From the NCBI GenBank assembly GCA_017934745.1, contig JAGBIY010000045.1, forward strand, positions 62,001 to 126,000: 64,000 nucleotides of DNA, given 5' to 3'. Below are positions 16,141-24,388 of the stretch, one piece after another. A program made the translations under genes and the position numbers. Below the pieces are notes generated by a model. That model saw only the letters and a program-made list of their open reading frames with translations. It did not search any database and had not been told where the DNA came from. The stretch comes from Treponema sp. GTDB lineage: Bacteria; Spirochaetota; Spirochaetia; Treponematales; Treponemataceae. Each line of letters begins with the position of its first letter. The first letter of the stretch is position 1.

Positions 16141-16164
16141 TATATTTTACGGAGGTTTTTAATA

Positions 16165-16545
16165 ATGGATTGGGCTTGTTATATTCCATTTGAGGGAGAT
16201 TTTAATACGATTGAATGTTTTCTAGGAATTTCATTACCTAATGATTTAAAATATGTAATAGAAAATTACAATAAAGGTTGCCCGCTAAAAAATAAATTTT
16301 CTTTAGGAAATGATGAATATGATGAAATAGATCGATTTATTTCATTTAATAGTGATGGGGAATCAAATATATATGATTATTTTATAGATGAAATAAAAGA
16401 AAATAAAATGATACCTTTTGCTACAACTGAGAATAACAACATACTTTGTTTAAAAGATAGTAATGTGATTATTTATAATGTTGAAAATGATGAACAAAAA
16501 AAAATCTGTTCTAGTGTTACTGAATTATTACAAATGCTTTATTGA
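16165..16545 (+). CDS. SUKH (SMI1/KNR4) immunity protein for the WHH toxin
   Basis: 126 residues with the SUKH pattern: IECFLGISLPNDLKYVIENY near residue 20 (helix, L-P, helix), a central IPFATTENNNILCL strand pair and a C-terminal helix. SUKH proteins neutralise toxin tips by direct binding. It follows the nuclease by 24 bases behind a GGAGG site, shares its low GC, and its stop overlaps the next start, so toxin-immunity pairing is the simplest reading. Confidence 0.75.
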   Translation: MDWACYIPFEGDFNTIECFLGISLPNDLKYVIENYNKGCPLKNKFSLGNDEYDEIDRFISFNSDGESNIYDYFIDEIKENKMIPFATTENNNILCLKDSNVIIYNVENDEQKKICSSVTELLQMLY

Positions 16546-17285
16546 TGTATATGACTAATGTTAAAATTGTAGAAGATAATTTAAAAGAATTGATAGCAAT
16601 AGGAAATGATTTAAATATTCCTTTGTCAGACGATAGTTTTGATTTTGTGTTGAATAAGAAAGTCGAATCCCTCACCACTTATCAAACTCTAAAACTTCAT
16701 CCCGAAGTTCAGCGACTTCTTCAATTCGATACAATCCAAAATCTTTATTATCCAGAGGCATTTGCACCAGTTGAAGCAACAACAGTAGAAGAGTTCAACC
16801 AGAACACAGGGAACAACTTGGAAAGTGCAAAGTACCGATACTATCCAGACGACTACGAAGACACGCTTCGGAGGATTTATCTCGCGCTTGTTGTGCTGGA
16901 CGAAATCCACATCATGCCGGGCAAATTCCAGCCCGAAAGCGAGGAGGGGCGCAAGCTCCTGACCCACGAGCTGACACATGTAGCCCAGAACAAAAACAAA
17001 GAATTCGTAGACCACCGAACAAGGGAGGAACTTGAAGAGGAGGCGGAGTTCAACGAGCGGACGGCGGAGAGCGTACAGGACCCGCTCGTGACGCGGACCA
17101 TCAGAGGTGAGGAAGTGACGCTTCCGGCTTCGAGGTGGCACGAGGTCAGCACCGAAGTTTTGGATGTACTTGTCCCAGAATGGGTAGATTACGAGCGATT
17201 CAAACGCTCCCCGGAAGGCTACGAGCTTTTGAAGAGGAAATACGCACACTGGAAAGAGCACCACGAGGAAGAATACCGGTGGTGA
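16545..17285 (+). CDS. DUF4157-type protein with a metallopeptidase-like HExxH motif
   Basis: About 246 residues. LLTHELTHVAQNKNKE near residue 138 is the DUF4157 signature, a domain repeatedly found with extracellular CIS and in their cargo. HELTH would bind zinc in an active peptidase, but a third ligand cannot be assigned by eye. The C-terminal part is acidic and ends with a Trp/Tyr-rich tail. The ATG at 16545 overlaps the stop of the SUKH gene; ATG 16551 is an alternative. The first 120 bases are A+T-rich like the cassette upstream, the rest is not, so the 5' end may be a recombination product. Confidence 0.7.
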   Translation: MYMTNVKIVEDNLKELIAIGNDLNIPLSDDSFDFVLNKKVESLTTYQTLKLHPEVQRLLQFDTIQNLYYPEAFAPVEATTVEEFNQNTGNNLESAKYRYYPDDYEDTLRRIYLALVVLDEIHIMPGKFQPESEEGRKLLTHELTHVAQNKNKEFVDHRTREELEEEAEFNERTAESVQDPLVTRTIRGEEVTLPASRWHEVSTEVLDVLVPEWVDYERFKRSPEGYELLKRKYAHWKEHHEEEYRW

Positions 17286-17333
17286 AGTAACAAAAAAATA
17301 CATTATATTTATAGAAGAAAAAACTCGAATATG

Positions 17334-17388
17334 AAGGACATTTTTCAAAGGTCGCCAGGAATGGCGGGGTTTGGAAAATGTCCTTTTT
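17334..17388 (+). terminator. Hairpin at the head of the spike gene (boundary motif copy 1)
   Basis: AAGGACATTTT pairs with AAAATGTCCTT, followed by TTT. The 5' arm sits in CGAATATGAAGGACATTTT; the same AAATATGAAGG-type lead recurs at 20633, 23968, 28450 and, degraded, 33602. It lies upstream of the spike's GGAGGAG/TTG start, so it may terminate incoming transcription or attenuate spike expression. Confidence 0.65.
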
Positions 17389-17422
17389 GTTTGAAAAAAA
17401 ATTATTGCAAGGAGGAGCTGTT

Positions 17423-19525
17423 TTGGATTCTGGCGAAAACATGCACTTTATCGTGAGCAGGGTAAAAGCGATAAAAAGCAAAAGCGAAGAAAGCGAAAGC
17501 CATGGCTGGGTAAAACTGGAATTTTACGACAACAAAGGCGAAGGCGAGACGGACTGGCTTCCAATCTTGAGCGAGACCGCCAGCAACGGATGCGGATTTT
17601 GGAGCTTGCCGGAAACAGGAGTGCAGGCGTTGGCGTGCATTTTCGACGGAACAAAAAGCGGCTTTGTAATCGGCTTTCTGTATGACGAGAAGCACAAACC
17701 GCCTGTGAAAGAGAATGAAAAAGCTTGCGACAGGACAATCCTTCAAACAAAAAATCATAGATTTGAGCTTGTTGATGAGGAAGGAAAGGAAACAATCAGC
17801 ATCTCAACGTCGAAAGGCAAGATGAGGGTAGTCCTTGCAAGCGACGGCGGAATCGAAATCGCAAACAAAATGAAAAAAGGCAAGATTGAGATTGAAGCCG
17901 AAGAATTAGAAATTGAAAGCGAAAATCTAATATTCGATGAATATTCAACTTCAATAGAAGCTGGAGTATTGGAGATAACTAATTCCAATTCAGTATCATT
18001 GAATACAAAAAAGGATTTCAAAGTAAAAGGAAAGAATGTAAAATTAAACGGAAGCACAGGAGTGACCGCCAAAGGCAGGCAGATAGCAAAGCAGGACGAC
18101 AAGGTAATCGGTGTGGACACGCACATCCTTATGGTGCCGTCTCCATCTGGCGCGGTTCCAACACCGTTTTCACACCCATTTGTCGGAGCGTTGAAGGAAG
18201 ATTTAGCGGCGAGCGTGAAAATCTGGAACAACAAAGTCGCGACAAAAAACAGCGTCGCAAAGCATTTGGCGGGACATGTTCCAACGGGGCCAGGGCCATT
18301 CCAGAAAACTCCAGACAACAAAGGCAAGGTCACTGGCGGCACGGAAAAATCCGTGAAGGCCAACGGCAAGGAAGTCGCAGTCATAGGAAGCTCTGTCACC
18401 ACCTGCAACGACATCGGAATGCGCGACAACTCAAAGGTGATAGCCGCAGGAATGGCTATCAACATACCTGCAATCGCCGACCCAATGAAAAGCGAGGCGT
18501 ATGAGAGGGAGCGCAAGCAGGCCGAGGAGAAGAAGGGGGAGAAACAGGAAAATACTCAAAGCACCAGTGATAATGCTTCGGCTTCAGCAGAACAGACAAC
18601 TGCTGTAAATGATGAAGTTGAGCAGAATAATAAACTGGAACAAAAAACGTCAGATGTTAAAAATGACGAAACAAGTGCTGAGAGCCAGCCGTCTTTTACA
18701 ACTCCAGACTTGACAGATGAGAAATTGGAAGAAGCAAAAAAATATGCATTATGCGATTACGGAAGCTGCAGTAAGGAAAAGCAGAAGAAATGCCCGTATA
18801 TGAAATCAAAAACAATTTGCGAGGGGGAATTTATAGGAAATGGTAGTAAATTGCAAAAAAATATGATGAGTAATAGTTCAGCGTATGAAAAAGGTTCAAA
18901 AAATATTAAAGAAAGAACCTCTCTTCAAAATATACCGTTTACTGTACAGCATCATCATTTGATATCATCCAACCAGTGCTATACACAAATACCGGAGCTT
19001 GTAAAGCTTGGAAATTTTTATGGTTACAACATAAACAATGAGGTAAACGGAATTTGTGCACCTTCTGGAGGAGGATATTCAGAAAATATGCCTTTAGATG
19101 ATAAAATAAAGCATTCATTCGATGCTATGAATAAAACAAACGTTCAGTGGCATGTGGGAATGCATTCTATGGATTCTGTGAAAGGAAAATTAGAGAAAAC
19201 TTCAAAAAAGGTAAATAACGCATTATTATCAAATATTAGCAGCAGTTTGCAAAGTTATGACGCATCTGTAAAAAAGTTGTTACAAACAGATCTTTTGGAT
19301 AAATTACAAACTGATTTTGAAGAATCTTGTCGATGTGATGATACAGAACAGGAAAAAGCTGATTTCATAAATAAAATGAATGCTATAAGCAAAGAGGTGT
19401 ATGCAAAAATAGCAAACTATAACAAAAATACAGCTGATACTAGGCAATGGTTCTACATTTCAAAAATGGCATTTTACTATGCTTTTGAAGAAACACTAAA
19501 ATCATACAAAAATATAATATTTTAA
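17423..19525 (+). CDS. One-piece CIS spike: OB fold, beta-helix, PAAR-like domain and HNH-type toxin tip
   Basis: About 700 residues. Residues 5-90 form a gp5/VgrG OB-fold (VKLEFYDNKGEGETDWLPIL, GCGFWSLPETGVQALACIFD). Residues 110-225 are spike-like repeats (IEIEAEELEIESENLIF, VKGKNVKLNGSTGVTAKG). Residues 230-360 are PAAR/DUF4150-like (GVDTHILMVPSPSGAVPTPF, VTTCNDIGMRDNSK). A Glu/Lys/Gln linker leads to a Cys-rich segment and a tip with QHHHLISSNQCYTQIP and NNEVNGICAP near 510, resembling AHH-type HNH/ENDO VII nucleases. There is no gpD/phage-late-control-D domain. GGAGGAG at 17411 is 5-7 bases from TTG 17423; an upstream ATG (17378) lies in the hairpin and ATG 17441 is too far. Nuclease activity is inferred. 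Confidence 0.8.
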   Translation: MDSGENMHFIVSRVKAIKSKSEESESHGWVKLEFYDNKGEGETDWLPILSETASNGCGFWSLPETGVQALACIFDGTKSGFVIGFLYDEKHKPPVKENEKACDRTILQTKNHRFELVDEEGKETISISTSKGKMRVVLASDGGIEIANKMKKGKIEIEAEELEIESENLIFDEYSTSIEAGVLEITNSNSVSLNTKKDFKVKGKNVKLNGSTGVTAKGRQIAKQDDKVIGVDTHILMVPSPSGAVPTPFSHPFVGALKEDLAASVKIWNNKVATKNSVAKHLAGHVPTGPGPFQKTPDNKGKVTGGTEKSVKANGKEVAVIGSSVTTCNDIGMRDNSKVIAAGMAINIPAIADPMKSEAYERERKQAEEKKGEKQENTQSTSDNASASAEQTTAVNDEVEQNNKLEQKTSDVKNDETSAESQPSFTTPDLTDEKLEEAKKYALCDYGSCSKEKQKKCPYMKSKTICEGEFIGNGSKLQKNMMSNSSAYEKGSKNIKERTSLQNIPFTVQHHHLISSNQCYTQIPELVKLGNFYGYNINNEVNGICAPSGGGYSENMPLDDKIKHSFDAMNKTNVQWHVGMHSMDSVKGKLEKTSKKVNNALLSNISSSLQSYDASVKKLLQTDLLDKLQTDFEESCRCDDTEQEKADFINKMNAISKEVYAKIANYNKNTADTRQWFYISKMAFYYAFEETLKSYKNIIF

Positions 19526-19539
19526 GGAGTGAAAAGAAA

Positions 19540-20064
19540 ATGAAATTTTTTATGCTGGATTCAGCCCACATCGTTTCAGAGTATGTGAACATTGATAATG
19601 AACTGTATGATATTGAAAGCAATTGTCGCTGTTCAAAAATCCAACTGATACCAAAGGAGATTCCACCAGTTGAATTAAAAGATGAATCAGGAGACATTTG
19701 GCCAGATTTTATGTATGAGTCAGGACTTCCTTTGATTTCGAAAAGATTTAAGGATTTTTTGGACGATGAAAAAATAGAAAATCTCTTTTACAAAGAAATT
19801 ACTTTAAAGAGAGTAAAAAAAGGCGATGAAAAAAAATATTGGCTGGCTATTCCTCCAAAAATCAAATGCCTTGGAAAAGGTACTGTTTTTGATGAGGTCT
19901 TTGGTAGTGTTGAACACTTTGAAATTGATGAAAAACGAATCGGTTACTACAACATTTTTAGATGTGAGAATGTCAGCAATCCAGAAATTATTCTGACGGA
20001 AAGTTTTGCAGAAAAACTTAAGGCTCAGAATTTTGAAGGCGTTTATACATTTCCATTAAAATAG
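19540..20064 (+). CDS. Imm11/DUF1629-like immunity protein, copy 1
   Basis: 174 residues, 14 bases after the spike behind AAGGAG, so a likely cognate of the spike's toxin tip. The pattern WPDFMYESGLPLISKRFKDF, then YKEITLKR and YWLAIPP, resembles the Imm11 (DUF1629) family. It is paralogous to the next gene along its full length. No signal peptide, so it acts in the cytoplasm, as expected for a nuclease antidote. Confidence 0.65.
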   Translation: MKFFMLDSAHIVSEYVNIDNELYDIESNCRCSKIQLIPKEIPPVELKDESGDIWPDFMYESGLPLISKRFKDFLDDEKIENLFYKEITLKRVKKGDEKKYWLAIPPKIKCLGKGTVFDEVFGSVEHFEIDEKRIGYYNIFRCENVSNPEIILTESFAEKLKAQNFEGVYTFPLK

Positions 20065-20076
20065 GAGGCAGACAGA

Positions 20077-20604
20077 ATGGCAGATTTTTTTAACCTGACG
20101 GCAGAGAAGAACGAAAATTACATCAGAATCACAAATGAACTTGATGACATAAAGGATTTTTGCAGGGATTCAGAATTCCAGTTTTTTACACGCGAAGAAA
20201 GAACCGTAGAACTTGAGGGCACTACAGGAAACGAATGGCCAGATTTTATGTACGAAAAAGAAATACCGCTCGTTTCTAAAAGGTTCAAGGAATTCCTGCT
20301 TGAAGAAAACGGAGTGGACTATTTTTATTACAAAAAGATGATTCTAAAAAAATCAACAGGCGAAGAAAAAGAATACTGGCTAGCTTTACCGCCAAGAATA
20401 GAAAGCTTTCATACTCGTCGGTCTGAAATAGATAAAGAAGCGAACAGAGTTATCCATTTTTTTATGAATCCACGTAAATATGGTTACTTTGAAATCTTTA
20501 AATGTGCTGATGTAGTAAATGAAGAAATTGCAGTAATAGATTCCCTCGCAGAAAAAATCAAGGCACAGGATTTTAAAGGCGTAATACTGGAACCGCTAAA
20601 GTAA
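20077..20604 (+). CDS. Imm11/DUF1629-like immunity protein, copy 2
   Basis: 175 residues, clearly homologous to the preceding gene (WPDFMYEKEIPLVSKRFKEF, YWLALPPRI, a closing KIKAQDFKGV versus KLKAQNFEGV). It follows by 12 bases with AGGAGG upstream. The pair is a tandem duplication that has diverged, so one copy may protect against an allelic toxin from a related strain. Which copy matches the present spike cannot be told. Confidence 0.65.
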   Translation: MADFFNLTAEKNENYIRITNELDDIKDFCRDSEFQFFTREERTVELEGTTGNEWPDFMYEKEIPLVSKRFKEFLLEENGVDYFYYKKMILKKSTGEEKEYWLALPPRIESFHTRRSEIDKEANRVIHFFMNPRKYGYFEIFKCADVVNEEIAVIDSLAEKIKAQDFKGVILEPLK

Positions 20605-20637
20605 ACCTGCTTCAGCAATAAAACAAATTACTCAAAT

Positions 20638-20690
20638 ATGAAGGGCATCTCCCCGAAAGCAGTTTTTGGCTGGTGGGAGATGCCCTTCAT
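20638..20690 (+). terminator. Boundary hairpin copy 2
   Basis: ATGAAGGGCATCTCCC and GGGAGATGCCCTTCAT form a perfect 16-bp stem around a 21-base loop. The lead CTCAAATATGAAGG matches the hairpin before the spike. No T-run follows, so it may act as a bidirectional block or be mainly a recombination scar. Confidence 0.6.
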
Positions 20691-20718
20691 GCGTATAAAG
20701 GAGGAGGAGGCAAACGCA

Positions 20719-21363
20719 GTGGCAGCCGAAAAGGAGCACAAGCAGGTCGAGGAGAAGAAGGAAGAAGAGAATTTTTATGCAGGTACTCCGCGACCTGTAA
20801 AATCTATTGCAGATTTTAAGAAATTGGAGCTTCCTGCTTCTATAGAAACAGCATTGAAACAAGCTAACCCGAATTTCTCAAAAGGCTTTAAGTATCAAAA
20901 CAACTGCCAGCAATGTGCTCCAACTTATGAAGCTCTAAGGCGCGGTTATGATGTTGTGGCAAAATCTACACCAGCAAAGAGTAAATATGAGCTTTCAAAC
21001 GATAAACTAGCAGATTATGAAAACAATGGATTTGCTTCAATGTATAAAAATCCTAAAATCATAACTGCTGATATTTATAATCATATTGGCAAAGCTGAAA
21101 TTGAAGAACAAATGCAAGAATGGGGAAATGGTGCTAGATGTACAATTTTTGTTCTGTGGAAAAAATTAGGAGGTCATATTTTTATGGCTGAACAAATTGA
21201 TAACAAGACTGTATTTCTTGACCCGCAAATAAATAAGATTTATAACGAAAATGTCTTTGATAAAGCCCAGTTATCCTACACAAAGATTTTCAGAACTGAT
21301 AATCTTGAGTTTTCTGATGAGATTATTGACTGTTGTTACAATAGAAAGGAGAATCGTAAATGA
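20719..21363 (+). CDS. Papain-like fold toxin (Tox-PL type), displaced from its spike
   Basis: About 214 residues from GTG 20719, which lies 8 bases after GGAGGAGGAGG; the frame is open back to ATG 20638 inside the hairpin. Residues 1-15 (AAEKEHKQVEEKKEEE) are the linker of a spike gene, so this is a cut-out toxin tip. The tip has the papain-like triad layout: NNCQQCAPTYEALRRGYDV (catalytic Cys), GGHIFMAEQ (His) and TVFLDPQ (Asp/Gln). Related toxins are predicted glutamine deamidases or peptidases. It lacks any export or spike domain now, so it can only be delivered if recombined onto a spike. Confidence 0.7.
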   Translation: MAAEKEHKQVEEKKEEENFYAGTPRPVKSIADFKKLELPASIETALKQANPNFSKGFKYQNNCQQCAPTYEALRRGYDVVAKSTPAKSKYELSNDKLADYENNGFASMYKNPKIITADIYNHIGKAEIEEQMQEWGNGARCTIFVLWKKLGGHIFMAEQIDNKTVFLDPQINKIYNENVFDKAQLSYTKIFRTDNLEFSDEIIDCCYNRKENRK

Positions 21364-21584
21364 CAATCGAAGAAGAAAAAGCCTTTGAGTTTGCAGAAAA
21401 AGAAGAATTTGGCTGTCAATCTGTTGAACAGGTCTTGTCTGATTGGCAGGGATACAAGGTTTTTGCTCCTGTATGGAAAAAAATATTTGCTTCAGGTATG
21501 CCAACATTTATTCTTGAAAAAGATGGCGTTTTTTCTGTAAAACAAGATGTTGAATGTTTGGATATTCTTGACCTCATTCCGTAA
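21360..21584 (+). CDS. Small immunity protein of the papain-like toxin (family member 1)
   Basis: 74 residues, ATGA overlap with the toxin stop and a clean AGGAG site within the toxin end. Its second half (SGMPTFILEKDGVFSVKQDVECLDIL) lines up with the end of the 78-residue proteins at 21601, 23414 and 23687 (TGIPLIALEKDGVFELHRD), so all four are one family. Immunity function follows from position and repetition, not from a known domain. Confidence 0.6.
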   Translation: MTIEEEKAFEFAEKEEFGCQSVEQVLSDWQGYKVFAPVWKKIFASGMPTFILEKDGVFSVKQDVECLDILDLIP

Positions 21585-21600
21585 AACAAGAGGAGAAACA

Positions 21601-21837
21601 ATGAGAGAAGTGAAAATCGGAGACTTTACAAAAGAGCAGCTGGATGAAAAATACGGAAAAGACGCTTTTATCCTAGAGGGACGCTATGAAGAAAGGAATG
21701 TTTATGTAAAAAAGCCAAAAAGCACCGGCTTGACGGGAATCCCAATAACCGCATTGGAGAAAGACGGCATTTTTGAACTGCATCGGGATTTCATAGGATT
21801 AAAAGCTAGGAGACTCTGTACACCTATTGAGTCTTAG
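21601..21837 (+). CDS. Small immunity protein of the papain-like toxin (family member 2)
   Basis: 78 residues behind GAGGAGAAACA. It is nearly identical to the protein at 23687 over the first 66 residues and differs only at the end (KARRLCTPIES versus DAWTNCTSINS). The DNA is also nearly identical, including the leader, so one was copied from the other recently. It contains TKEQLDEKYGKDAFILEGRY and lacks export signals. Confidence 0.6.
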   Translation: MREVKIGDFTKEQLDEKYGKDAFILEGRYEERNVYVKKPKSTGLTGIPITALEKDGIFELHRDFIGLKARRLCTPIES

Positions 21838-21977
21838 GGTAATGGTAGGCTTGGCATAAAAATAATCGTTGTTTAATAGGAGGATATTAGAGCAGAAAAA
21901 TTCGAAGTAGAACTTTTCAGATTTAACAGATTTTAATACTCTAAGGAAATGATGGACACAGAAAAAGTGAATCTTAT

Positions 21978-22538
21978 ATGGAAGCAGGTAATGTTAATAG
22001 AATAAGAGCCGTATTTAGTGAAGAAAGCATTCGTGTGTATCAGGCATACAACGACAAAATCGCTGACGAGGCGTTAAGGCTCGGAACGTTTGGCAGCAGT
22101 TTCAATACAAAAAGAATGACTTGGATAAAGCCATCTTTTTTGTGGATGATGTACAGAAGCGGTTGGGGAACAAAAGAAAATCAGGAGCGGATTTTAGGCA
22201 TTGATATAAAACGGAGCGCGTTTAATTATCTTTGCAAAAATGCGGTTGAATCAAAATACAATCCGAATGTATTTGTCTCGGAGGAAGATTGGAAAACGCA
22301 GGTGAAGGAATCGGAAATAAGAGTGCAATGGGACCCAGAGCGCGATATTTTCGGAAATCCTCAAAACGACAGGTCGATACAATTGGGAATACGGGGAAAG
22401 TGCATAGAAAAATACATCGATGAGTGGATTTTGCGCATTGAGGATATAACGGATTATGTCGTGGCGCTGCGGAGCAAAATGCAGAACAACGAGGACATTA
22501 CAAGATTGCTCCCGAATGAGCAAATATATCTTTTTTGA
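21978..22538 (+). CDS. DUF4291 protein
   Basis: 186 residues with clear DUF4291 features: IRAVFSEESIRVYQAYND, then RMTWIKPSFLWMMYRSGW and ENQERILGIDIKR. The function of the family is not established. It appears full length. It is the only array gene whose family is not mainly known as immunity, and no toxin remnant is seen before it; the 140 bases upstream hold only a weak AGGAGG without an attached start. It may be a passenger or an unrecognised antidote. Confidence 0.75.
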   Translation: MEAGNVNRIRAVFSEESIRVYQAYNDKIADEALRLGTFGSSFNTKRMTWIKPSFLWMMYRSGWGTKENQERILGIDIKRSAFNYLCKNAVESKYNPNVFVSEEDWKTQVKESEIRVQWDPERDIFGNPQNDRSIQLGIRGKCIEKYIDEWILRIEDITDYVVALRSKMQNNEDITRLLPNEQIYLF

Positions 22539-22619
22539 GACCGATGTTGCTGCGAAAGTATTTTTAAGCAAAATTGCTCTTTATTCCAATATATTCAATA
22601 TATTAAGGATCAGAGAATT

Positions 22620-22961
22620 ATGGAGAAATTTATTGAAAAACTTTACAAAGCGATCATCAAAGACGGAATTGATGAATACAAAGATGTGCTTGAAACAACA
22701 GATTTAAAAGATGTCACAGATAAGTATTGGAAAAAAACTTTAGCCCTGTATAAAAGTTTGACACTAGACAACAGAGAAAAAATGCTAAAATTTGCCGAGT
22801 TGGTAATGATTGATACAATTTCAAGTATTTTCGGAGTTTTAGATGGTTCTTCAAGTTTGCAAGAAGAATCGTTTGAGTGTAATGTCTCAATAAATGGAGT
22901 CAGCACTGAAAATGAGTTACAAGATACTTTTCTTGCTTATGTAGAAGATATAGAAGATTAA
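22620..22961 (+). CDS. Predicted immunity protein sharing its N-terminus with the gene at 25654
   Basis: 113 residues, family not recognised. Residues 1-33 (MEKFIEKLYKAIIKDGIDEY...) are almost identical to the start of the 220-residue protein at 25654, and the DNA matches too, after which the two proteins differ completely. From residue 36 (YWKKTLALYKSLTLDNREKM, then MIDTISSIFGVLDG) it looks like a compact helical protein. The shared leader suggests immunity genes recombine in this segment. Confidence 0.5.
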   Translation: MEKFIEKLYKAIIKDGIDEYKDVLETTDLKDVTDKYWKKTLALYKSLTLDNREKMLKFAELVMIDTISSIFGVLDGSSSLQEESFECNVSINGVSTENELQDTFLAYVEDIED

Positions 22962-22965
22962 TAAA

Positions 22966-23064
22966 ATCACCACCTGCAACGACATCGGGGCTCGCGACAA
23001 CTCAAAGATTCTCGTCCCTGGAATGGCAATCAACATGCCGGCGATTCAAGACTCGGCTGGTTAA
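22966..23064 (+). pseudogene. PAAR-region scrap of a spike gene
   Basis: The frame encodes ITTCNDIGARDNSKILVPG, then MAINMPAIQDSAG and a stop. It matches the spike's PAAR end at 18396-18480 (VTTCNDIGMRDNSK...AINIPAIAD). It breaks after the conserved AI and switches into the toxin frame downstream. Confidence 0.8.
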
Positions 23065-23417
23065 ATGATAAAGGTTTGCATCCAGATTATATTCACAATC
23101 TAAATGCAAACTCTACAGAAAGTATGATGAAGTTTGTTGATGATATCGTAAAGGAAGGTGAAAGATACACCATTGAGGGCTCTTACATAACAAATCCTTC
23201 ACAAGGACATTTAATTTCTGTTTTTAGAAAAGACGGAAAATTAATTTATTATGACGGTCTGGAAGGTACTGTTTATGATGAGGAAGATACAATTGTATAT
23301 TTTGACCGAATGGTAAAAGGAAACACCGAAACTACATGCATGAACTTGTTAAGAGTTGATAATTTGCAGTTCGATAATTCAGTTACAGATTTTATTATGG
23401 AGGAGAAACAACGATGA
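23043..23417 (+). pseudogene. C-terminal half of a papain-like toxin
   Basis: The frame (TTG at 23076 is the first start-like codon) encodes QGHLISVFRKDGKLIYYDG, the His and Asp part of the papain-like fold, and ends MNLLRVDNLQFDNSVTDF, parallel to FRTDNLEFSDEIIDC in the toxin at 20719. The Cys-bearing half is missing, and the PAAR scrap before it is in another frame, so this is a dead toxin. It overlaps the next immunity gene by ATGA. Confidence 0.7.
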
Positions 23418-23653
23418 AGGAAATAAAAACCTTAGAATTAACAAAAGAGCAGCTGGATGAAAAGTATGGAAAAGACGCTTTTATCTTAAAAGGCCTCTAT
23501 GAAGACAAGAATGTTTATGAGCTGAAGCCCAAAAGCACAGGTCTGACAGGAATCCCTATGATTGCCTTGGAGCAAGACGGTATCTTTGAAGTGCATCGTG
23601 ATTTAAAAACATTAAAGGCTCTGCAATTTTGTACACCTATTAAGAGTCAATAA
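23414..23653 (+). CDS. Small immunity protein of the papain-like toxin (family member 3)
   Basis: 79 residues, about two thirds identical to the members at 21601 and 23687 (LTKEQLDEKYGKDAFILKG, PKSTGLTGIPMIALEQDG). A GGAGGAG site lies inside the end of the truncated toxin and the start overlaps its stop. It is the partner of the dead toxin half upstream and has outlived it. Confidence 0.6.
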   Translation: MKEIKTLELTKEQLDEKYGKDAFILKGLYEDKNVYELKPKSTGLTGIPMIALEQDGIFEVHRDLKTLKALQFCTPIKSQ

Positions 23654-23686
23654 TTCAGTCACAGATTATATTATGGAGGAGAAACA

Positions 23687-23923
23687 ATGAGAGAAGTGAA
23701 AATCGGAGACTTTACAAAAGAGCAGCTGGATGAAAAATACGGAAAAGACGCATTTATCCTAGAGGGACGCTATGAAGAAAGGAATGTTTATGTAAAAAAG
23801 CCAAAAAGCACAGGACTGACAGGAATTCCTCTGATTGCATTAGAGAAAGACGGTGTTTTTGAATTGCACCGTGATTTTATAGGATTAGATGCTTGGACAA
23901 ACTGTACATCAATTAACTCTTAA
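23687..23923 (+). CDS. Small immunity protein of the papain-like toxin (family member 4)
   Basis: 78 residues, near-identical to the gene at 21601. The 33 bases before it (from 23654) repeat the 3' end of the upstream toxin (TTCAGTCACAGATTATATTA versus the copy near 23379), so it arrived with the tail of another toxin of this family and only the immunity gene is intact. Confidence 0.6.
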   Translation: MREVKIGDFTKEQLDEKYGKDAFILEGRYEERNVYVKKPKSTGLTGIPLIALEKDGVFELHRDFIGLDAWTNCTSINS

Positions 23924-23977
23924 AATAGACGGTTGAATAATTTATATAAAACAAAATAAAATTTACTCAAATATGAA

Positions 23978-24388
23978 GTGCAGTTTCTTACCTTAAACAA
24001 GGACGCAAAAATCACCTGCGACAAGAAGGCCAGCCTCAAGGGAAAGGTAATCCGGCTCAGCGGCTCCAAGGGAGTGACCGCCAAGGGCAAGCAGGTCGCC
24101 GTCGAGCAGGACAAGGTGTTCGGAATGGACACGCACATAAAGGTCGTTCCTGCAGGCCCGTCGACCGCAACAGTCCCGATTCCGCATCCGTTTATCGGAA
24201 AGCTTCTGGAAAAACTCTCTCTGGCTATGCAGGTATTGAAAATGAGGAACGAAGGCTGTTCTTCAGAAGAAATTGCACGAGCTGCCAATAAACAAAGAAA
24301 TCAAAATCGATTGAATGATTATATAAAAAATAATGATATGGCAAGTATTTCAGTTTATATGGAATCAAATAGAGGTGAAAAAATATGA
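23978..24388 (+). pseudogene. Spike beta-helix/PAAR fragment joined to a toxin tail
   Basis: Starting after the left arm of a boundary hairpin (AAATATGAAG at 23969), an open frame encodes spike sequence (AKITCDKKASLKGKVIRLSG, GVTAKGKQ, MDTHIKVVPAGPSTATVPI, HPFIGKLLEKLS), then changes to an unrelated tail (RNEGCSSEEIARAANKQRNQ, NRLNDYIKNNDMAS). Frame is kept through the joint. The spike part corresponds to 18000-18190 but from a diverged allele. The tail's family is unknown; it overlaps the next gene by ATGA like a toxin end. Confidence 0.65.

Noticed and set aside
6226..19525. The operon as a classical type VI secretion system
   Set aside because: The sheath is a single gp18-type protein and no TssJ, TssL, TssM, TssK or ClpV is visible; the tube is gp19-like rather than a typical Hcp.
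21838..21977. A possible small gene after AGGAGG at 21880
   Set aside because: No start codon follows the site at a usable distance and the frames close quickly; probably the scar of a lost gene.
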